DNA of 64,000 nt from Xiphias gladius (Eukaryota > Chordata > Actinopteri > Istiophoriformes > Xiphiidae), in the NCBI RefSeq assembly GCF_016859285.1, contig NC_053417.1:23873206-23937205 (forward strand), read 5' to 3'. The notes beneath the pieces are model-generated. The model did no database searches, was not told the origin of the DNA, and worked only from the letters and a program-made list of their open reading frames with translations. A program made the translations under genes and the position numbers. Below, piece by piece: positions 49,001 to 61,465 of this stretch. The stretch's first letter is position 1; every line of letters starts with the position of its first letter.

Positions 49001-51167
49001 GACAAACAACAACACTCCAGAGAGGAAAACCAAAAACAGATAGATATCAAACTCTGCAAGGAAAGAAAATTTTAAAAAACGGGATATATTAGCATATTAA
49101 CCATGTAACATCTGTCAATGATCAGAAAATGAATTTGTCTTCCACTTACTGCGAAGCGCCTTGACAGTGAACTGAGTTTTGTCACTAGGATCGATCTTGA
49201 AGCATGTCCTCTTGCTGAACAGGCTGATGTTAATAGTGGTTTCATTGTGCCGCTCACGCAACAAGCTCTGAAACCAGCTCCAGACACTGAATCGCTCCAG
49301 CTCCTGCAGCTCCTCCTCCCCTTCCACAGTTTCCACCTTGAACACGTTCGAACTCCACACTTTGACCTGTCAGAAATCTACAGTTGTAACAGATCTAAAA
49401 AAAAAAAACGAGTTTCACTGTGTTTTTATGGAACTGCTAGAATGAAGTGCAGTGACCAGTGTTAAGAATAATTGTTGACACTATGTCCCTGAAAAATTTA
49501 ACGCACAGGATTCTAATTTCCCCCCGATGTAAAGCTTGAAACCCCATTTGCAAAAGTGTTAGAATTTGCCCCCAATATAACCAGACTGAGAGGGAGGGAG
49601 CAATGATAACCTCACCTCTTCTTGAACATTAGCTCATATTTTTATCCCTCATTTTGTTATTTATTCAGTTCAGTCAGTTAAATAAGAAAAACTTGAACAG
49701 CTCTGGGTTTGGCTGGCCACCGTTCATGAAACTCACCTGAATTCTTGTCCATGTTTGCCTCCAGGTTGGCACTATGGAGTTTTTGTAACAGAACCGGTTG
49801 CACCCTGACTTGACATACTCCTCCCCGTCCCGCAGATCAAGTACTGGATGTTTGTTACCTGGGTTTGATAAGCAGAGATGTGTAACGTGGTGTCCAAACC
49901 AAACTATCAGTTACAATTGTAAGAATGACGAATAGTGCCGAGCGTACTTAACTTGCTACAGAAACCGTATGATAATAGTAGGGTCGGCCAAGCTTTTGCA
50001 TACAGCTGTATATCTCCCTAACTCGCCACATACAGTGCAGTTTGCTGCATTTATGTTTACTTGCAACAAACTTTAAAACATTGTTTAATGAAACGTTTCA
50101 ATTTCCCTAAGGTTGACCAGATTACTCGCTTCGTACAGGACTGAAGTATCAGATGGCGGTCTAGGCAAAGACTGTCAAAACTGTATTCCCCTGGGTCTAT
50201 TCGCTTCACACTCAGTTTAATATCCTGCAAGCTGCTGCAGCTGCACGTACACTCACTTGTCAGTTTATTAGGAACACCTAGCTGGATTCCAGCAGTCCTG
50301 CAGTAACTGCTCCCTCATTGAAGCTTATAATGTTCAGGTTTTGCGTTCATGGCTGTGTCAAAGAGATGTCGGTTCACCTGTATGGTCGTTTTGGAGGCGG
50401 CAGTTTGCGTTGCTGTCGTGAACTGTGACGCACTACAGGAAGAGGTGTGTCTGTTGTTATGCCTACCCTCGTGGGTTTGAATGGGGTGGACAAAAATAAT
50501 GGAAAACCGCCTGTCAACATAACGCAGCGCGGTTCGACAGCACCACAGGCCACAACATCCAAGGTGACCACGAGGCTGAGTCGACACCTCTTCAACACGG
50601 TTCCAGCAAAAAAAACCGGACACTGAAACCTCCATGAAGGATTCATTGCGGGAATGTCGCAGTAGACTGCATCAGTTTTATCTTTTGCATATGAACACGT
50701 TTCTGGTCAGTGAAGAGGTGTTTTTGTCATAAGTACGTTAAGAATAACATGAGGTGGGGATTGTAAACTCGAGCAGCGTTAAGGTTTTACAGATCCGGGC
50801 TCGGCAAATCTACAGCGGCCAAATAAGTGGCTAGGTTACAGTAAATTTCTCCTTTATACGGGGACAAGAATCCGAGGGCAGCCAGCGGGAACTTGGCTAC
50901 GAGGGTATCGAAAGGGACTTAACATAAAGTAACCTCCGTTTGACTGCAGCAAAGACCAAACACAAGCTAACACGAGTTAGCCCGAGAAACGAGACTTGTT
51001 CTAACACGTATCACACAAATCAAAGTCTCTGGTATTGCAACGTAACACTGCCTCCTACCCGTATCCTGGCGTGAGCTTTGAGGTAAGCAGATAAACAGCA
51101 CCATGAAAACCATTAATTTAGCGCCTGTAGCGAGGGAACCGTTTATCATTTTCATGCATCCCGCCAT
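46061..51167 (-). CDS. nemp1: NEMP1 (TMEM194A), nuclear envelope integral membrane protein
   Basis: Nine exons (transcript order): 51167-51059, 49858-49737, 49366-49150, 49053-48981, 48901-48808, 48711-48597, 47855-47630, 47276-47100 and 46217-46061. Total 1290 nt, 429 aa (human 444), all GT-AG and in phase. Residues 1 to about 32 form a signal peptide ([12 protein letters not shown]). A Cys-containing lumenal domain follows (GCNRFCYKN), then about five hydrophobic segments ([84 protein letters not shown] and beyond). The nucleoplasmic tail has [30 protein letters not shown] and [13 protein letters not shown], and ends in an acidic stretch (DTDDEEED). NEMP1 supports nuclear-envelope stiffness and fertility. 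The upstream ATG at 51167 is the first in frame; a second Met follows at residue 5. Confidence 0.96.
48129..48400 (-). repeat. GCTGCAAC dispersed repeat in NEMP1 intron
   Basis: AAAGCTGAAACGATTGGTTG, CAGTCAATCGGCAGAAAACT and GTGAACTGAATATCGG. It fills much of the intron between the exons at 48597-48711 and 47630-47855. Confidence 0.75.
50238..50640 (+). repeat. TTTATTAGGAACACCT repeat in NEMP1 intron 1
   Basis: Opens CACTTGTCAGTTTATTAGGA and contains GGCCACAACATCCAAGGTGA. It shares its opening motif with 12143-12440. Long open frames on the minus strand here are incidental. Confidence 0.55.
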
Positions 51168-51251
51168 GATGAGAACACCATATCCCTCCTCTTACGTCTT
51201 GTCCCGCCCCTTCCTCCTCTGGCCTTTCGGGTTGAGTGACAGGCCCGCCAG

Positions 51252-51256
51252 CCAAT
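51252..51256 (-). promoter_or_regulatory. nemp1: Inverted CCAAT box upstream of NEMP1
   Basis: CCAAT on the plus strand (ATTGG in NEMP1 orientation), about 85 nt before the NEMP1 ATG, in a GC-rich patch. No TATA box is evident. Confidence 0.35.
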
Positions 51257-51394
51257 CGCAACGCTAGACTGCCTGTCGCCACGATGAGTGTACGTTCAGC
51301 GTCTCTGCAGGTGTTGCTGTTGTGCGGGATGAAAAACATTTACTTTATCACCAGACCGATCTTTACACTGTGTCAGTCATAGTGTGAAGACCTC

Positions 51395-52213
51395 CATTTT
51401 CCCCAGAAGCCCCACGTTTGCTCCATCAATCATTACTCAATCGTTTGGGTTTGATTAATCATATCAGTCGCACATTTGATAGAGATTTGCACAATTTAAG
51501 TACAATATCTACGACAGGTCCTCCATTTTCCACCTTGTGGCCCGGTTCTGTAGAGGGATTCTGTGTCAAAATCTAGTTTTAGGACCTTAATTGTCCATTT
51601 CTATAGCGTGCATTCGTTTTAAAGTTCTGTTTTCTCAAATTAGCTTCCATTTTTTCTATGTGACAAGTTATTTACACACGGAAAACCTTAGGAAAGGTCG
51701 TATTATTCCATCACAGAAGTACTTTTAAGGCTGCGACCAGCAAATATTTTCATTATTAATACATCAGACAATTACTTTTCTTAAATAATCGATTCATTTT
51801 TTAGTATAAAAAATGTCAGAAAACAGTGAAAAAATGCCCACCATTATTCCCTGAAGCCAAGGTTAAAATATTCACATCGCAAAAACGGTCGAACACCCAA
51901 TTACGTAAAGTTTCCGATCATAGAACGCTACAAAAACTACTAAATATTCACATTTGAGAAGCAGGAACAAGTGAATCTTTGGCATTTTTCCTCATAAAAT
52001 TACTTAAATGATTCATCAAAAATCCACATTGTTGCCAATAAATGTGCTGTCAATCAACTAATCAATTAATCAACTAATCATTTCAGCTTTAGAGTCGGGT
52101 TGGGTTTTGGGTGCCTGGAGAAATAATGAAACCGACAGCTATGGCGATTTGTCAATAGGGGCCCAACAACAAATTTTTACCCGGGGGCCACATAGGAGGT
52201 TAATCCGGACATG
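51395..52213 (+). mobile_element. hAT-like element, nearly complete
   Basis: AGAAGCCCCACGTTTGCTCC at the left, then TCAAAATCTAGTTTTAGGAC, an embedded GCTGCGACC...TTTCAGCTTTAGAG repeat, GGGGCCCAACAACAAATTTT and GGAGGTTAATCCGGACATG at the right. The extreme left end is not recognisable and I could not identify a target duplication. Confidence 0.7.
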
Positions 52214-53042
52214 TATGAGATACATTATAATGTATGATGTGAAGACTGTAACAGTCTCAATATAAATTGTGTGTTTGATAAAAAAATCCCTGGAGAAGCT
52301 TGATATTGATACATTTATATGATAGATCATCTATTTTTGGAACCTTTACCACTGAAAGCACAAAATGTTGAAGTTATTTTTATGATGGTAAAGCTGTGCA
52401 GAAGACACCAAGGTCATGTCTTCTGTAATATTTCCGTAATTATTTCTGTAAAATGTGAGAATATGTATTGTTTAGCCTGTTACGTGTTTGTTTGTTTTGT
52501 TGTTGCCTTTTGTGACCTTTACAGTGGACTTCAGAAACAGAGAGAGACCTAGCCACACTGGCAGCACAATTACGTACACCAGAAAAAAAACCTATTAACA
52601 AAGTTAGACCACTGGATTTTCCCATATCAATCAATAAAGTGTCCATTATGTTTTAAAATCATTAACGTGATTATAATGAGTTCTTTTGCAACTCATTTTA
52701 AGATAGTGTTGGCCAAGTGGAAACTCTTACCAAACTGTGTGCCTTTGGTGAGGACAAGAGCACCTGTAGTTTGACACTGGTGGAGTAAGTAAATACGACG
52801 AGAGATACGGAGACTGCTGAAGGATAAGCTGCTCTTATAAATAAAGGTTTACCAATGGATTTGCCCTATAGAAACGCCATGATGAGTGTATGCATTGGGT
52901 TCCATGGTAGGAAAAATGAACAGCTAAGTAACAGAGAACGTACATCTCTGTAATCTTATACCACTAGATGGCAGCTACCAACCTTTTCTGAGTTCCACGT
53001 GTGAAACAGGACTTGCCTCTGAAATAAAAATTCCTAGTTTTA
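52214..53042. other. Intergenic DNA
   Basis: AT-rich; AATAAA at 52635 and 52842 on the plus strand without a gene to go with them. No recognised repeat. Confidence 0.45.
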
Positions 53043-53152
53043 GCCTTGTTTGTTTTGCTCAAAAGACAAATCGTCATCCACCTGGAAGCCACAGTATTTA
53101 TACAAGGCAGCAGTTTCAAACGGGGAGACATCAGGTGTTGGGTCGGAATCCC
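53043..53152 (-). CDS. Possible terminal coding exon of an unidentified gene
   Basis: On the minus strand an AAATCAAG acceptor is followed by about 36 in-frame codons, DSDPTPDVSPFETAALYKYC then GFQVDDDLSFEQNKQG, and a TAA at 53043-53045. The composition is protein-like (acidic, few low-complexity residues, balanced codons), unlike neighbouring non-coding frames. I do not recognise the family. I found no convincing partner exon up to CD63, and no clear poly(A) signal below it, so it could be a relic or chance. Confidence 0.25.
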
Positions 53153-53984
53153 TTGATTTGAAAAAAATACATCAAAAATAGTTTCCCATTGCAGATGTCG
53201 ACTGATTCAAATGAAACACATTTTAGAGGTATAATTTTAGAAGTGTAGGCACAAAACAATAGATTACTGTATCTGCTGCATTGTAATGAGTTTCAGCATT
53301 GGAGGGTCATTCCCACGTGCAGTGTAACAGAGGACAAAACACTGACTACATGTAATAAATTAAAAATACTTCATGAGGGAGGGAGCATTCTACAGCACCG
53401 AGAGTCATTGTGAAACAGAAAGTATCTACAATTTGTTTTGTTTTGTTGGTTTTTTTTGGACTCAGCACCTGGACAGAAAAAGATGTGCATGTGTTGTGCA
53501 GATTGACTCTCTTGGGGACAATCAAATGAAAACCCGTCAACTTGAGGACAGTGAGAGCTTTGTAGGACAAAAAAAACCCCCAAAAAAACGAAAGCCCATG
53601 TCATAGCATTGCATGAAAAGCACAGGTGTAATTTATAACCTTAATAGCAACTGTTGTCCGTTTAGGTGTCCCAGGTCCAGGGCTTCTGTATTGTGCACTT
53701 TTACTCACTGGAAAGGCTTACTGGGCCGTTGTTAGTGTTATTAGTAACATTGTCCAAATGATGGTGTCCAAACACATGACAATATTTATTGAGTATTGAG
53801 AACAATGTAACTTGTGTGCATGTCTGTTGCAAGTTATCGATTTGTCATATCTTGTTCTGTAATACTGTATAATTATACTGTATAATTAGCAATTGATTAA
53901 ATCATTTTACAACACAGTTATTACGTATCAACAAAGCATATGTTTTTTCTCTTCACTTCTTCCTTTTAATATCACTACTAATGA

Positions 53985-54027
53985 TATATATATATATATA
54001 TATATTTTATTTTTTTTTTTTTTTTTA
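53985..54027. repeat. (AT)n and poly-T tract
   Basis: A short ATATAT run followed by a long T-rich run, in intergenic DNA. Confidence 0.9.
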
Positions 54028-54259
54028 AAAGAACCCTTCAAAGAAAGTCACAAGATGCTTTTTAGCCTCTGGGAAAATCAAGATTAAAACGTGGCAGCTC
54101 TGAAGTTAAACACAACCAGGCAAGTAAAAGTGCAGGAAATTAAACTGAATAAAAACTGGAATAAACTGGTAAAATTAAATACACAAGTAAAGGAGATAAT
54201 ACATATTAAAGCTGTAAAACAGGGCTAATAGAAGGTTTCAAACAACATGTAACCCGCAT

Positions 54260-55500
54260 GGAGCTCAAACTAAACAACTTTCAGCGTCTGATTATTGACG
54301 GCCACTGTGTGTTATCCGACAGCCCACTCAACTCAAACCCACGCAGTGAGATCAAAACAGGTACATGGCTTATTAGACCTGATGACCCCTCAGGTTCACG
54401 GACCCCATTTCACGCACGGAACCGGCCCTCGGCGACCTCCACCGCCTGCAGCGGTCGGCAGCACTGCCTTTGGCCAAATGGCTGAACCACATGACGCTGA
54501 GTTTGTTTGTTTGTTTGTTTTTTGGCTCTTTTTTTCCCCCCAGCTGTGTTACCGCCGTGGGCTTCACCGCTTCCAGCGTGTGAACGCTTTCACATCCGCC
54601 GGCACCACCGAGGCAGTCGCAACAGCTCAGCGTGAGAGCGTCGTGAAGGCTCCAGCCGAACCCCTTCCCCAAAGCGGCCGCACGAAAAAGCTGGTGCCTC
54701 GACTTACGCGCGCCAGATCCAGTTCCCGGGCACGACTTGAGCCATAGGGCGAAATGTCACAACAAAAACCGGGTCAAGCCGATGTTATCGGCCCCACCAC
54801 GGTCGGGGATGTGAGTCACCCAGGCGTCCGCCTTTTGATACGCTTGTTGGCCAAGTAAGTCTCAAGTTACAGTCAGACCACCAGAGGTCGGCGATTTGGT
54901 CCGCTTCATGGGGGAATGTGAGAAAACGCGAGACCGCATCGAGAGCTGCGAGGGAACAGCCTCTGACAAACAAATTCTCCTGCTAAATAATATCAACCTC
55001 AAACTTTGTCTCAAATCTGTATTGGTCGGAAATGGAACAAAGTGTTCCGACCACAAAAATGTGACTTTTCGATTCCGATTTTTTTTTTTTTTTTTTCCCA
55101 CAGCATTCACAAAGACGTGTGACTTTCACCTCATGACCGTAACTCGGAGCAACAGCTTCGCTTCGCCCCGAGTCTTTCACGCCGATCACTCGTGGCCAAA
55201 ATGTAAAAAAAAAAAAGTGGCGTTTACTTTGATTTCTGGCGTAAAGGGGAAGCGCGACGCCAATCGGTGATTCAGCGATTCAGCGCGTGACCCCGTCCGA
55301 AATGGCTCCTGCCTTCCGACGACCGGCTGCGTGGTCACGGCGTCACTGGATTTCACTGGAAATGTTGCGCGAGGAGACCGCTGTTCAGCGGCGCGAGGAC
55401 GTGTTTTCTCAGGATGCGGAGGAAGAGGAGACAGAGGAGATTGGTTTCCCTACAGACGACACGTTTGCCACGCCGTTCCCTCCCTTATGACTAACACACT
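54260..55500. other. CpG-dense segment without a recognised gene
   Basis: Markedly more CpG and GC than the flanking AT-rich DNA (for example CGCGCGCCAGATCC near 54706 and GGCGCGAGGACGTG near 55391). It contains several uninterrupted frames on both strands, none with recognisable domains. Could be a promoter-associated CpG island or an old GC-rich insertion. Confidence 0.4.
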
Positions 55501-56254
55501 TTGAATCACCATTAATAATCGTCTTTTTTTATTTTGTTTTATAGGATATGAGAGAATGTAACGGGGAACGGGCGGCGACAGAACGGATTCATACATTCCA
55601 CATCGCCCTGCTGGTGTGTATTTCACTGTTACGACCCGTGAAGTTCAGGTGCGTTAATCATTCCTGCTGTGAAAGAACACATGCCATGGTATTTATTGTC
55701 ATTCCACCTGTCGGCTCTTCTTGCAGCCCCGATTGGATTTCTGCAGCGAGACCGGGGTCTTTTTTTAGTCCACAGTCCCGGTCCGTGCAGCCTCGTTTAC
55801 TTTACATTCATTCTAGATATTCGCCTCTGTCTTCGCCTCGTCGCTCGGCCTGCTCTTTGAACAGCAGCCAACAAAACCCTCCTTCTGCCATTTGCGTATG
55901 TTTATGTTGTTATGATTCCCAACCAAAAGCGTCAGAAAACCACATTAAAGCCCACGTCAGGCCATCGCACATCTGAAAAAAATAAAACAAAAAACCTAGT
56001 CTTGTGTAGTCCAGTGTCCTGTAACTTTTCACCTCGAATTAGAGATTAAAAATCTCGCCCCATTTCACTCTATAGAAATATATAAGATAATATAAATATA
56101 AACAAACATGGGTGTGAAATTGTTGTTCACTAATTTAAAGCACTAGCATCCTATTATTTATTATTTGATCGATTCAGTGATTCAAATGAGGGAAACAAGA
56201 TGCCTTCCCAGTCAAACTTTTATTTCAAATAACCTTTCATTTCATTCAGATCAT

Positions 56255-56660
56255 AGTTGTGGAAATCACATTTACTCAAGTACTGTATTGTACAATTTCG
56301 AGGCACTTGTACTTTGATTGTCTTTATTTTCCGCCACCTCACGCCTCCACTCCACTTCTAAGGGGGACTATTGTACTTTTACACCATTACGTTTATCAGA
56401 CAGCCATTGTTACTGGCTTCTTTCCCGATTAAAACTCCACACATAAAAAATATGATAGACTTCCACAATATGAGACATTGCTATAGATGAATCTACCAAA
56501 CAGCATATAAAGTAATTGAAATAAGCTCTCCCTTGACAGCTGCAACAAACGCTGCTTTCACGTTGATGCATCGGTAGTAATATTATAATGTGTAACAGTA
56601 AAACATCAACAGGTGCCATTTTGCTGCACAACGAGTACTATTGCTTTTGATATAAAAGTA
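56255..56660 (-). repeat. AAGTA-type dispersed repeat, reverse orientation
   Basis: GTTGTGGAAATCACATTTAC, TCAAGTACTGTATTGTACAA and AGGCACTTGTACTTTG, the reverse orientation of the copies at 11463 and 34768. Confidence 0.65.
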
Positions 56661-57489
56661 AAATCAATATTAATAGAGTGTGGAAAGAACTTGTTGTTGA
56701 CCTCCCTTTGACCCCAACACTCACCTCATGACCTCATTCACCCGGGCAGACCGTACGTGGTATATGTGGCAGGTTCATTGTTATACACCCAGGACGCAGC
56801 CAGCGTGGCTGCTGTGGGCTACTACGAGAGCCCAGGTTTTCTGGGTGTCAGCTGATGGGGAGAAATTGATTTGATTTAGGAATATGCTCGATATGAGAAC
56901 AAAATAAACTCAAATGATTTGGGTCTTGAAACTAGATTTTGAACCAGGTCCCCTCCACGAGACAGTGTTTCAAGAATATATAATAATGCAGGAAGTGTCT
57001 TAGTCAATACTTAGCTAATGCTCAGCAAATTCTCTTAACACGTTCTCAAAAAGGTGCCCTTTATAAAGGCTTTATATTTGGTCACTTGGTTCATGAGTCA
57101 TTTAATCATGTTTTACAGATCAATTATGAGAAAAACTCATCTACTAATAACTTTGGTAAGTATTAATGAATGAATACCAACATTTGTAGCTGTGTTATTA
57201 ACAAAGAGAAAAGATGAAAACCAGCAAAGTTTCACACTCAATATCCGTTCTGATCTATGGGGGACCGGTAAATGACTTATTAATAATGAATAAAGCCATT
57301 ATGACTCATAAACAGCCATGAAGGTGAAAAATTAGAAAGTGGTTCCAAAATTCTCAAACCAGTTTGTAATTAATAAAATGACAAAGAACCGCCTGACACA
57401 AATTGACACTGGGACTTTTAGTTACCTACTTTGCCCCATTTGGTAATCCATTACTCCATTACTAATGGAGGATTTTTACATTGTTGTTT

Positions 57490-57950
57490 TACTTGTACTG
57501 CCATACAAAATGGGCAACTGCCCAGGGGCCCAAAATCATGGAGGGTCCCAAAAGCCACAGGGTTCATCCATCTCCACAGGTTTGGCTTTTTGATTACTTA
57601 CAAATGTGTTCAGTTATTTGCACCACTAAAGTACAATAATCAACCATTACGGGTTAACCATCTGGCCCTGTCGTGTGGAGGGACCACGTATCAAAATCTA
57701 GTTTCAAGACCTGTACTATTTTAGTTTATATAATGTGGAGCATATTCCTAAATAAAGTTGTTTTATCAAATTACCACAAAAACAAAGACATATTAAGCAC
57801 TGTTTCAGCACAGGAGGTCCGGTTGCGCAGGACTTATTGTGAAGCTGGAGGCGGTAGGGCACATATTCAGGAAGCCTAGGTGGGGGCCCACAGCAAGTGT
57901 TTGCCCAGGAGGCCCCTCAACAGGTTAACGGGGCCATGCGGGGGCTCCAT
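57490..57950 (+). mobile_element. hAT-like element, diverged copy lacking the inner repeat
   Basis: GGGCAACTGCCCAGGGGCCC at the left, ATCAAAATCTAGTTTCAAGA in the middle, and GGCCCCTCAACAGGTTAACG at the right. It shows the ends and middle of the family but not the embedded GCTGCAAC repeat seen in three other copies. Confidence 0.6.
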
Positions 57951-58119
57951 AAAACCAGACTGAATGCAGATCTTTGATTGCATGGACGGATTCACGTGGG
58001 TAAATCAAGAACGGGGCAACAAACAATGCTCGAATTTGTTTTGAAAAAAATAACACCTTTCGTTTACTTCCGGCGACCAGAGACACTGGACGTGTTTGAC
58101 AGTGGGCGAGAGTCGTGCG

Positions 58120-58272
58120 TTTAACGAGGAGACCTGAAGGCAGCAGAAGTAAACATAAGAAGTTGTGGAGAAGCCGAGGGAGGGACTATATACGGTAAAA
58201 GTTTGTCGAAAATTTCAGCACACCCTCGACTTCGCCCCTCATCGCAGGAGATTCAAGACTTCTTCTCAAAAG
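58120..58272 (+). other. cd63: Probable CD63 5' non-coding exon and promoter
   Basis: ACTATATACGG (TATA-like, about 58187) precedes a stretch ending in TCAAAAG|GTAGGC, a good donor at 58272-58273. The next plus-strand acceptor that fits is at 59198, immediately 5' of the CD63 start exon. Non-coding first exons are usual for CD63. Confidence 0.45.
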
Positions 58273-59218
58273 GTAGGCCTCGAAAAGCTGCTGAAATTAC
58301 GAACTTGTCTTTTTATTTTTATTTTTTCCTTTTTTTTTTAAATTTTTTTTTGCGTTTTGCGTTTTGCTAACCTTTTTCCGCCCGTCAACATTGTCGGAAC
58401 GGAGCTTCCAACGGTTAAACAACGACGCATTTCATAATAAACAAAAGCAGGTCGAAAAAGACGGCGTTTTTTTTTTTTTGGTTTTTTTTTCGACAGCCGC
58501 GGAAGGAACCCAACCTGCTTATCAGTTTGTGTTTATCTAAGACTAACGCAATTGTAAAACACTGGCAAAATTCAATTAGAGAAGTGGCTGCGGTTGATGT
58601 AATTTGGCCTGTGACAAAGCTGGTATTGTTGCTAACCCTGCGCTGATGGATGGCCCGGGGCAGGGCCGGCTCGGGCTCCGTGGGCTCCTCAAAACGGTCC
58701 GAAACTTCGATCCCTTCGCGGCTCACATGATGCGTTTGGGAGGCCCGCACGGTCCCTCGCGAACACTTTTTTACCTGTCCCTCCTCGGTGGATCTGAAGT
58801 ACAGCCCTGCCCTTTTTAGTGCTATCGCGGAGTCACTGGGGGCTCCAAACTTTTTTCTTTTTTTTTTCTTTTTTTCTTTTAGTTTTTCGTAAAATGCGGT
58901 TATGTGTGATACGTGTGGATATGCTTTGTTGCCTGGCCTCATCTACGTATGTAAGAGAGAGAGAGAAAAAAAAAGTGATGTTTATCGCAGCTGCTTTCTT
59001 CATTATCCAAGCCCTTTTATAGCTTAAAGTTTGTATCAGTCACTTTCCCACTGAAAATGACTCAGATCTTCCACTGTGCTGCAACTCATATTACAGCTGA
59101 TGTCATGTTCATGTACAGTAGAACTGCCCTGGAAAAGTTAATAAAAAGTAACACAAGTTTGTTTGTTTGTTTGTTTATATGTGTTTTTTTTCTTCCAGGA
59201 AATTGATCCTCATCAGCC

Positions 59219-59284
59219 ATGGGTGTAGAGGGGGGAATGAAATGTGTGAAGTTCCTGCTTTTCTTTTTCAACTTCATTTTCTGG
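59219..59284 (+). CDS. cd63: CD63 tetraspanin, first coding exon only
   Basis: The exon runs 59199-59284 (acceptor TCTTCCAG, donor GG|GTGAGT). It has a 20-nt leader, then MGVEGGMKCVKFLLFFFNFI and F-W, 22 codons. That is the cytosolic N-terminus and start of the first membrane segment of CD63, with the invariant EGGMKCVKFLL motif and the same exon boundary as the mammalian gene. CD63 is a four-pass protein of late endosomes, lysosomes and exosomes. The other exons lie beyond 64000; I looked for them and found none in the window. Its place near ORMDL2 fits vertebrate synteny. Confidence 0.88.
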
Positions 59285-61465
59285 GTGAGTGGCAGTCAAA
59301 AACACTTCGTTAAATATTTACAGTCAAAAAGGCAGCAGAGTGGGCGCGGATAACACCTCAACTCGCTGTTACTGAGAAGTGAGGGGAGCTTGTGGTTGCC
59401 AGAATTAAACCAACGATGGAGCAGACAGAACATAAAGCCAGGATACGTCTTCCAGTGCGATTGGTCTTATGGAGATAAATCAGATTGGCTTTTTCGGAAG
59501 TCTGAATTATTTTCACTTGCAGGACTAGTTTTGGGACATTTCTCCTTTCTGCCAGCCCCGTGACTTTGAAGATTAATTATGGCCTTGTTACCCAGCTTTT
59601 AAGTTAACGCGCAGTATGTAATCATCTTTAAAAATCAGCTGATGAACACACACACTCACATAATCTATGAAATTCCCGCTTGATTTATTCTTCCCGAAGA
59701 CTTGTGGACTGGCTCAGGCGTTTTGTTTAAAATCACATTAATGACGGCATGGAAGAACATGAACATGAGAACATTCGTCCCAGATATCCTGGACTAAACT
59801 TGACGTTTCCTGTTTGTAACCTGCGTCCAGATTTCTTCGTGGTGTGTTTGAGTGATTTACAGCGAAAGGTGGTGATAATTGAATTGGAATCTTATGACCA
59901 GATTTTGAAGTGTGACATTATCATGTGACTCGTCCAGATAAACGTTTTATACCCCCCCCCCCCCCCATCCGTCATTGACACAATGCCACTTACAGCTTTA
60001 AACAGTGGTGTTTGCACAGTAAACTACAGAACTGAGTAAAAATCTGATAATTATTTCACAGAGGGGAAGGAGGAAGTACAGAATGACAAAGCTTTATTCT
60101 CTCCTCACAGTGCACACTTTTAAGGCTGCAACTAATGATTATTTTAATTATTGATGGTAACGCTTTACCTAACCCCCCTATTTATGATTCATAAGTAGTA
60201 TATAAACATTAAATAGTTTTTTAAGTCTTTATGAATGTACAGTATTTTTCAGCAATTATAACTTTTCCTATGAAGATGTATTTTCTATGATCACTGCTGT
60301 GTTTTACTATATTGTCATTCATTATCTTTTTATACACCAGCATCTGTTGAGGAGAGCCCACAAGAGGAGTTATATTTGTTGACAAGTACACTTATTTACA
60401 TTTGCTTAGAACTACTTTATACTGTTTTAGACCATTTATTAATTGACAATACTCCGAATAGGGCGACTTAAAGTGGTACGTGTGTATTTGTTCTCGCTAC
60501 TCAATGCAAATTTTTAAGGCTTCAACCAAACATTATAATCGTTACTGATGATAACACTGCTATTTGGCATTTATAGGCAGTATATAAGTATTTAATACAC
60601 GTTTAAAACACACTATCATGTAGTTGTTAGCAGAAGTAAGTGTATGTCGACGTATCTGTCAACACTTATAACTCCTCCATAAGTTTAGGCTTGTGTATGA
60701 AAATGAACTGTATCAGTTTTTTCCGACTAATAGTCCAAAGATAGTCACATCAGAGAAGCTGGGAAAGGTGAATTTCACTCTTTTTTCTTGTGAAAAATGA
60801 CAATGACTTCAATTTTTAATTGTGTATCAGAATTGTTGCCTGTTAATCTTCTGATGATCAACCATTCAATCAATCGACTAACATTCCAGCTCAACGTATT
60901 TTCATCAAGAAATTAAAGTCAAGCTAAAAGAAAAAATATAACAGCAACCTGGATAAACACATTATTCTATCATTATATTCTGTTTTATTCCATTCTTGGA
61001 TTGATGTGACCCTCTGTGTTCTGTTTGCCCGCTCTGTTCAATCCTTTATGTTTTCCGACGTCAACCATTAGCCATCCATTTGACTCAAGCTCAAATATTG
61101 ACATTGGTGGTGCCAACAAGGACAGCTCTTCAGCTGTGACGAGGGCTTAACACGGATAACATAATGAACTGGGCTGATAATGCGTCATCTGACATTAAGT
61201 CTACGGACTTCCCAGAGCCCAAGGAACGTGTTCAAATTGATTTGTCCAACCAACAGTCTGGGTCTGTAGCTAACAGTTATTTTGATTATTGATATTACTG
61301 ATCAATCTGACTGTTATTTTCTCGATTAATCATTCAGTCTATAAAACAGCAGAAAATGGTGAAAAATCTCCAGTTTCTCAGAGTCCAGGAAGAAGTCTTC
61401 AAATGCTTTGTTTAAAACCCAGTTTAATATGATATAAAACAGAAAAGAGCAGGAAGTTTTCATAG

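Noticed and set aside
54295-54747. A 150-codon plus-strand open frame with a basic Arg/Ser-rich end.
   Set aside because: It spans a CpG-rich, low-complexity stretch, crosses a strong acceptor-like site and poly-T tract, and has no recognisable domain. Open frames are expected in GC-rich DNA.
55548-55976. A 142-codon plus-strand open frame with a hydrophobic patch.
   Set aside because: No family resemblance, irregular composition and no supporting neighbouring exon. It follows a possible acceptor, so I leave it as part of the CpG-dense segment's open question.
58415-58942. A 175-codon minus-strand open frame upstream of CD63.
   Set aside because: Lys-rich stretches come from poly-T tracts and there is no recognisable domain; the region is better read as the CD63 first intron.
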